The notes under the pieces: model-generated
Databases searched by the model: none
Seen by the model: only the letters and a program-made list of their open reading frames with translations
Told to the model about the DNA's origin: nothing
Assembly (NCBI GenBank): GCA_028292195.1
Contig: JAQGMU010000518.1
Coordinates: forward strand, 1 to 33,896
Reading direction: 5' to 3'
From: Ramlibacter sp.
GTDB lineage: Bacteria; Pseudomonadota; Gammaproteobacteria; Burkholderiales; Burkholderiaceae_C
Length of the DNA: 33,896 nucleotides
Program-made: the position numbers and the translations under genes
Shown here: piece by piece, positions 31,281-33,896 of the stretch
How positions within the stretch are numbered: position 1 is the first letter of the stretch
How the letters are laid out: every line of letters starts with the position of its first letter

Positions 31281-32951
31281 TCACGCGGGCTTTCTCACGT
31301 TCCACACCGCGGGCCGATCTGCTGAAGACGTTTCTGCCGGGATCTGCCCTGAGCATCCTCTCAGTCTCGCAACCAGATCATTGGCCGACTGGAGTCGTAC
31401 CCCCACTGCCACATCCCCCTCTTCGAGCCATGTAGAGTGCTGTCGATATTCTTCATCGGTCAGCAGCACGAAGTCGGCGGCCGTTTTGTTTTCCAACATT
31501 CGCGCGAGAAGAACGTAGTGGCAATCCTTGCAACGGCCCTTGTTCACATACCACCGCACGTGCGCAAGCGGAGAAGTCGCTTGCTTCCAGATCAGGCGCA
31601 CCCAAAGCCTGGTGCAGTCGCCTATCTGGAGAGCGCCCGTTCTGTGCGGAACGTGCTCGCAACGTATGTCGTTCTGACGAAGAAGCCGCAGCAGATCTGC
31701 CGAAAACAAGTTCGTCAGGCAAATGTGCTCCATGCGACACCGACTCCCAGTGTCACGACTGATTGAGTCATCGCGCCCAGCCAAGCGGACTGCCGCCACG
31801 AACGACCCAAACTCCTTTCGGAGTACAGACTCTGACGGGCATTCGTACGCTGTCAGCTCCCACGCCCTCAATGCCGGATTCCGCCGCACTGCAATCCGGA
31901 GCTTTTCGATGATCCCTTCCCTAGAGATACGAGCAGGCTGTTGCGGATGAGCGCGCTTCCATTGAACACGATCCCAGATCTCCCTACTGACCAGAGCCGG
32001 CAGCACCGCTGGTAATCGCTGAAAGGCCGGGTCATCTTCACAACGACGGAGGCCGGTGCGATCATCCCTGCGGCCCCAGACGAAATTACCGATGAACGCC
32101 TCGCAGCTCAGCAAATTTGCAATGGTGTTGACCTTGAAGCGCAGACCTCTGTGAGAGACAGCTCCTAGCGCATTGAGGGCCTTCGTAATTTGCTCCATGG
32201 ACACTTGAGTTGTCGCGTACTGTAGAAACACGCTCTTGGCCAACTCGACTTCATCTGGAGGACCCAGCACCCACCGGATTCTGTCGGTCGGGTAGGACTT
32301 GCGTTCTAGCGGTTCGAGTAGTCGCTTAGTTCGCCCCTCGCTGCTGACGGCCAACCGCCGAAACCCGATGCATGGGAGGGCTCCCATCTGATACCCACGC
32401 GTGAGCGCCCAAGCTTGGCCGGCACGGGTCTTCACGCCCAGCTCGCGGCTGTATTCCGCGGCCATGGCACGCTTCAGGTTTTTAAGCAGCACTGCCATCG
32501 GAGATCTATCCGCCGGAAACGTCTCTCGTACGTAAACAACGTCCACGCCGTTAAGGCGACAGTGGTACTCGTAGTAGGCCGAAGCATCGGTGTCTTCAAA
32601 TCTGCCCCAACGACTGACGTCATACACCAGCACAACGCTGTAGGGGCAACCGGCCGCGGTTACCTCTTGGAGGAGCTGACGCATGGCGGGACGGTACTTG
32701 AGACTTACGCCGCTGCGCCCAGCGTCCTCGTAGGTCGCGGCTACCGTCATTCCGTGCGCCTCGGCGTATTCGCGGATAGCGGCCCTCTGAATCGCTGGCG
32801 ACAGATCCTGAACATCGGTAGACATGCGGATGTACTGGGCTGCTTGGTTCTGGCGCTGGTCCACGAGCTTCTTCCCTTTCACGCTTCGAGCCTTCCCCGC
32901 GGGAAGCACCCTATGCGCGTGCGGCTCACGGGCGGCTCGAATGGCCGTCAC
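31281..32951 (-). CDS. Large serine recombinase, first of a tandem pair
   Basis: 556 residues from GTG 32951. GTG 32879 and GTG 32861, with better ribosome-binding sites, would give 532 and 526 residues. The resolvase domain holds the nucleophile Ser44 in QYIRMSTDVQD, the arginine motif YEDAGRSGVSLKYRPAM and VLVYDVSRWGRFEDTDAS. The recombinase domain follows (TIANLLSCEAFIGNFVWGRR). Instead of an obvious zinc ribbon it has a segment with NPALRAWELTAYECPS and EFGSFVAAVRLAG, resembling the PS...FGSF DNA-binding repeats of some recombinases, then a long unknown C-terminal domain also present in the neighbouring recombinase. Probable integrase/excisionase of the island. Confidence 0.9.
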   Translation of the reverse strand: MTAIRAAREPHAHRVLPAGKARSVKGKKLVDQRQNQAAQYIRMSTDVQDLSPAIQRAAIREYAEAHGMTVAATYEDAGRSGVSLKYRPAMRQLLQEVTAAGCPYSVVLVYDVSRWGRFEDTDASAYYEYHCRLNGVDVVYVRETFPADRSPMAVLLKNLKRAMAAEYSRELGVKTRAGQAWALTRGYQMGALPCIGFRRLAVSSEGRTKRLLEPLERKSYPTDRIRWVLGPPDEVELAKSVFLQYATTQVSMEQITKALNALGAVSHRGLRFKVNTIANLLSCEAFIGNFVWGRRDDRTGLRRCEDDPAFQRLPAVLPALVSREIWDRVQWKRAHPQQPARISREGIIEKLRIAVRRNPALRAWELTAYECPSESVLRKEFGSFVAAVRLAGRDDSISRDTGSRCRMEHICLTNLFSADLLRLLRQNDIRCEHVPHRTGALQIGDCTRLWVRLIWKQATSPLAHVRWYVNKGRCKDCHYVLLARMLENKTAADFVLLTDEEYRQHSTWLEEGDVAVGVRLQSANDLVARLRGCSGQIPAETSSADRPAVWNVRKPA

Positions 32952-33024
32952 ACCCTCCGGGCCTATATACGACTCATCACTGGTTTGAAGCCCGCACAGT
33001 CGGGCGCGTCAGGTCGCGCAGACC

Positions 33025-33896
33025 CTACAAGACCTCCGCTGCAGATCGCAGACGCAACGCCACAAAATCTCCTTCGTCGCTCAGCCACTTAGGAAGCCCC
33101 AGGTACTCGCTCCACGAAAAAAGCAGCAGGTCGGCGGCCGTATCGTCCTCCTCCATTCGGACCAACAAGCCGAAGTGACAGGGCACGTTTCTGCGCGCTA
33201 CAAACCACCATCGCAGTTGGTCGCGCCAGCGGCGGCGACGAACGACGTGGACCCGTACCCGGACTTCGTCGGACAGCAAAAGGACGTGGTGACGGGCGAG
33301 ACGACTGCAATGCGCACCGTCAGCCTGCAACAGTGCGCAGACATCTTCCGTGACTCGTTTGCCGAGCCCATGAACCCTCAGTTGCCCTGCAAGCCGCAGA
33401 CGGTTCGCGGCAGCAGAGTCCTGCCCGGCAAGACGCAGCGCCTGCCGGAATGAGCCAAACGCAGTGACGAAGGCTTTGTACCCCGGACATCCATACGCCT
33501 GTAACTCGAGTAGTCCCAGCGCCGGGTTACGTGCCAAAGCCAAGCGCAGGCGACGCAGAAGTTCCTCGCGAGCCAGCACAAAGCCCGCACAGTGATTACG
33601 CTTGGCCTGCGAGCGTTCCCAAATGTTCTTGTCCACCAGGGGCTGGAACATTCCCTCAGATCGCTTAAAGCCTTCATCGGTCTCTTCCCGACGAAGCGGG
33701 CGCCTTCGCATGGAGTGGTCGTACCGTCCCCACAGGAACCGGCCAATGAACGCCTCGCACCGAAGGAGCGAGGACAGCATTCTCTCGGAGATTGGACGGC
33801 CATTTTCGGCCGCAATGCCCTCCAGAGCCAGCTGCCGCGCGAGGGCTCTGATGATCAATTCTGTAGTCGCATATAGCTCGAAGATACGGCGCACGG
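33025..33896 (-). CDS. Second large serine recombinase, N-terminal part outside the window
   Basis: About 290 C-terminal residues are visible, running off the right edge. The start is therefore missing, and the internal methionine near 33894 is not a true start. Recombinase-domain marks are ERMLSSLLRCEAFIGRFLWG and LARNPALGLLELQAYGCPGY with FGSFRQALRLAGQ; the C-terminal domain ends FVALRLRSAAEVL. Region by region it parallels the recombinase at 31281-32951, 73 bases away, so the two are tandem paralogues on one transcript. Such pairs may act together, as CcrA and CcrB do; that is inference. Confidence 0.86.
   Translation of the reverse strand, partial: VRRIFELYATTELIIRALARQLALEGIAAENGRPISERMLSSLLRCEAFIGRFLWGRYDHSMRRRPLRREETDEGFKRSEGMFQPLVDKNIWERSQAKRNHCAGFVLAREELLRRLRLALARNPALGLLELQAYGCPGYKAFVTAFGSFRQALRLAGQDSAAANRLRLAGQLRVHGLGKRVTEDVCALLQADGAHCSRLARHHVLLLSDEVRVRVHVVRRRRWRDQLRWWFVARRNVPCHFGLLVRMEEDDTAADLLLFSWSEYLGLPKWLSDEGDFVALRLRSAAEVL

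Noticed and set aside
1-33896. CRISPR arrays, tRNA or rRNA genes, insertion-sequence transposases
   Set aside because: No regularly spaced repeats, no cloverleaf or rRNA-like stretch and no DDE transposase motif were seen. The only recombination genes are the two serine recombinases.

Overview
The window is high-GC DNA whose gene repertoire points to a betaproteobacterium of the order Burkholderiales. The clues are a Bug-type (TctC) substrate receptor, CaiB/BaiF CoA-transferases, molybdenum hydroxylase genes packed into a catabolic operon, and a gcdH/CoA-transferase/LysR glutarate module. The genus cannot be fixed from the sequence alone. No rRNA, tRNA or CRISPR array was seen.

Left flank (1-6.3 kb). 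A leftward unit encodes an MDR-type oxidoreductase, a crotonase and a two-domain VOC protein that runs off the left edge. It is followed by a GNAT acetyltransferase and a complete thiolase. Between and after these lie three decayed genes: an NmrA-type oxidoreductase, a gamma-glutamylcyclotransferase and the C-terminus of a LysR regulator. Each is broken by frameshifts and/or deletions.

Central catabolic block (6.4-20.1 kb). Two TetR regulators precede one long rightward operon of ten genes with mostly overlapping or very short junctions: crotonase, CoA-transferase, periplasmic Bug receptor, fumarylacetoacetase-type hydrolase, three subunits of a xanthine-dehydrogenase-family molybdenum hydroxylase (CoxS/L/M-like but not CO dehydrogenase), an aromatic-acid MFS symporter, a DUF302 protein and a CoxG-like protein. 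A promoter whose spacer is an inverted-repeat operator lies in front of it. The set reads as uptake, CoA activation, ring hydroxylation, hydration and C-C hydrolysis of an unidentified (hetero)aromatic acid. A two-gene unit (70-aa protein plus a second MFS exporter) follows.

Glutarate module (20.2-24.2 kb). After an SDR pseudogene come a leftward gcdH (glutaryl-CoA dehydrogenase) with a class III CoA-transferase, and a divergent LysR regulator.

Right-hand accessory region (24.2 kb to the end). Composition falls visibly and the genes become those of a mobile island: a small membrane protein, an SRAP (SOS-associated) peptidase, a ClpP-like serine protease of the SDH family overlapped out of frame by a well-signalled 55-codon gene and closed by a clear terminator, a LexA-box-controlled run of five small unknown proteins ending in a broken ATP-dependent DNA ligase, a PIN-domain ribonuclease with an unknown partner, and two tandem large serine recombinases, the second cut by the right edge. 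The LexA-controlled cassette and the PIN module are the best candidates for undescribed biology, together with the central operon's unknown substrate.
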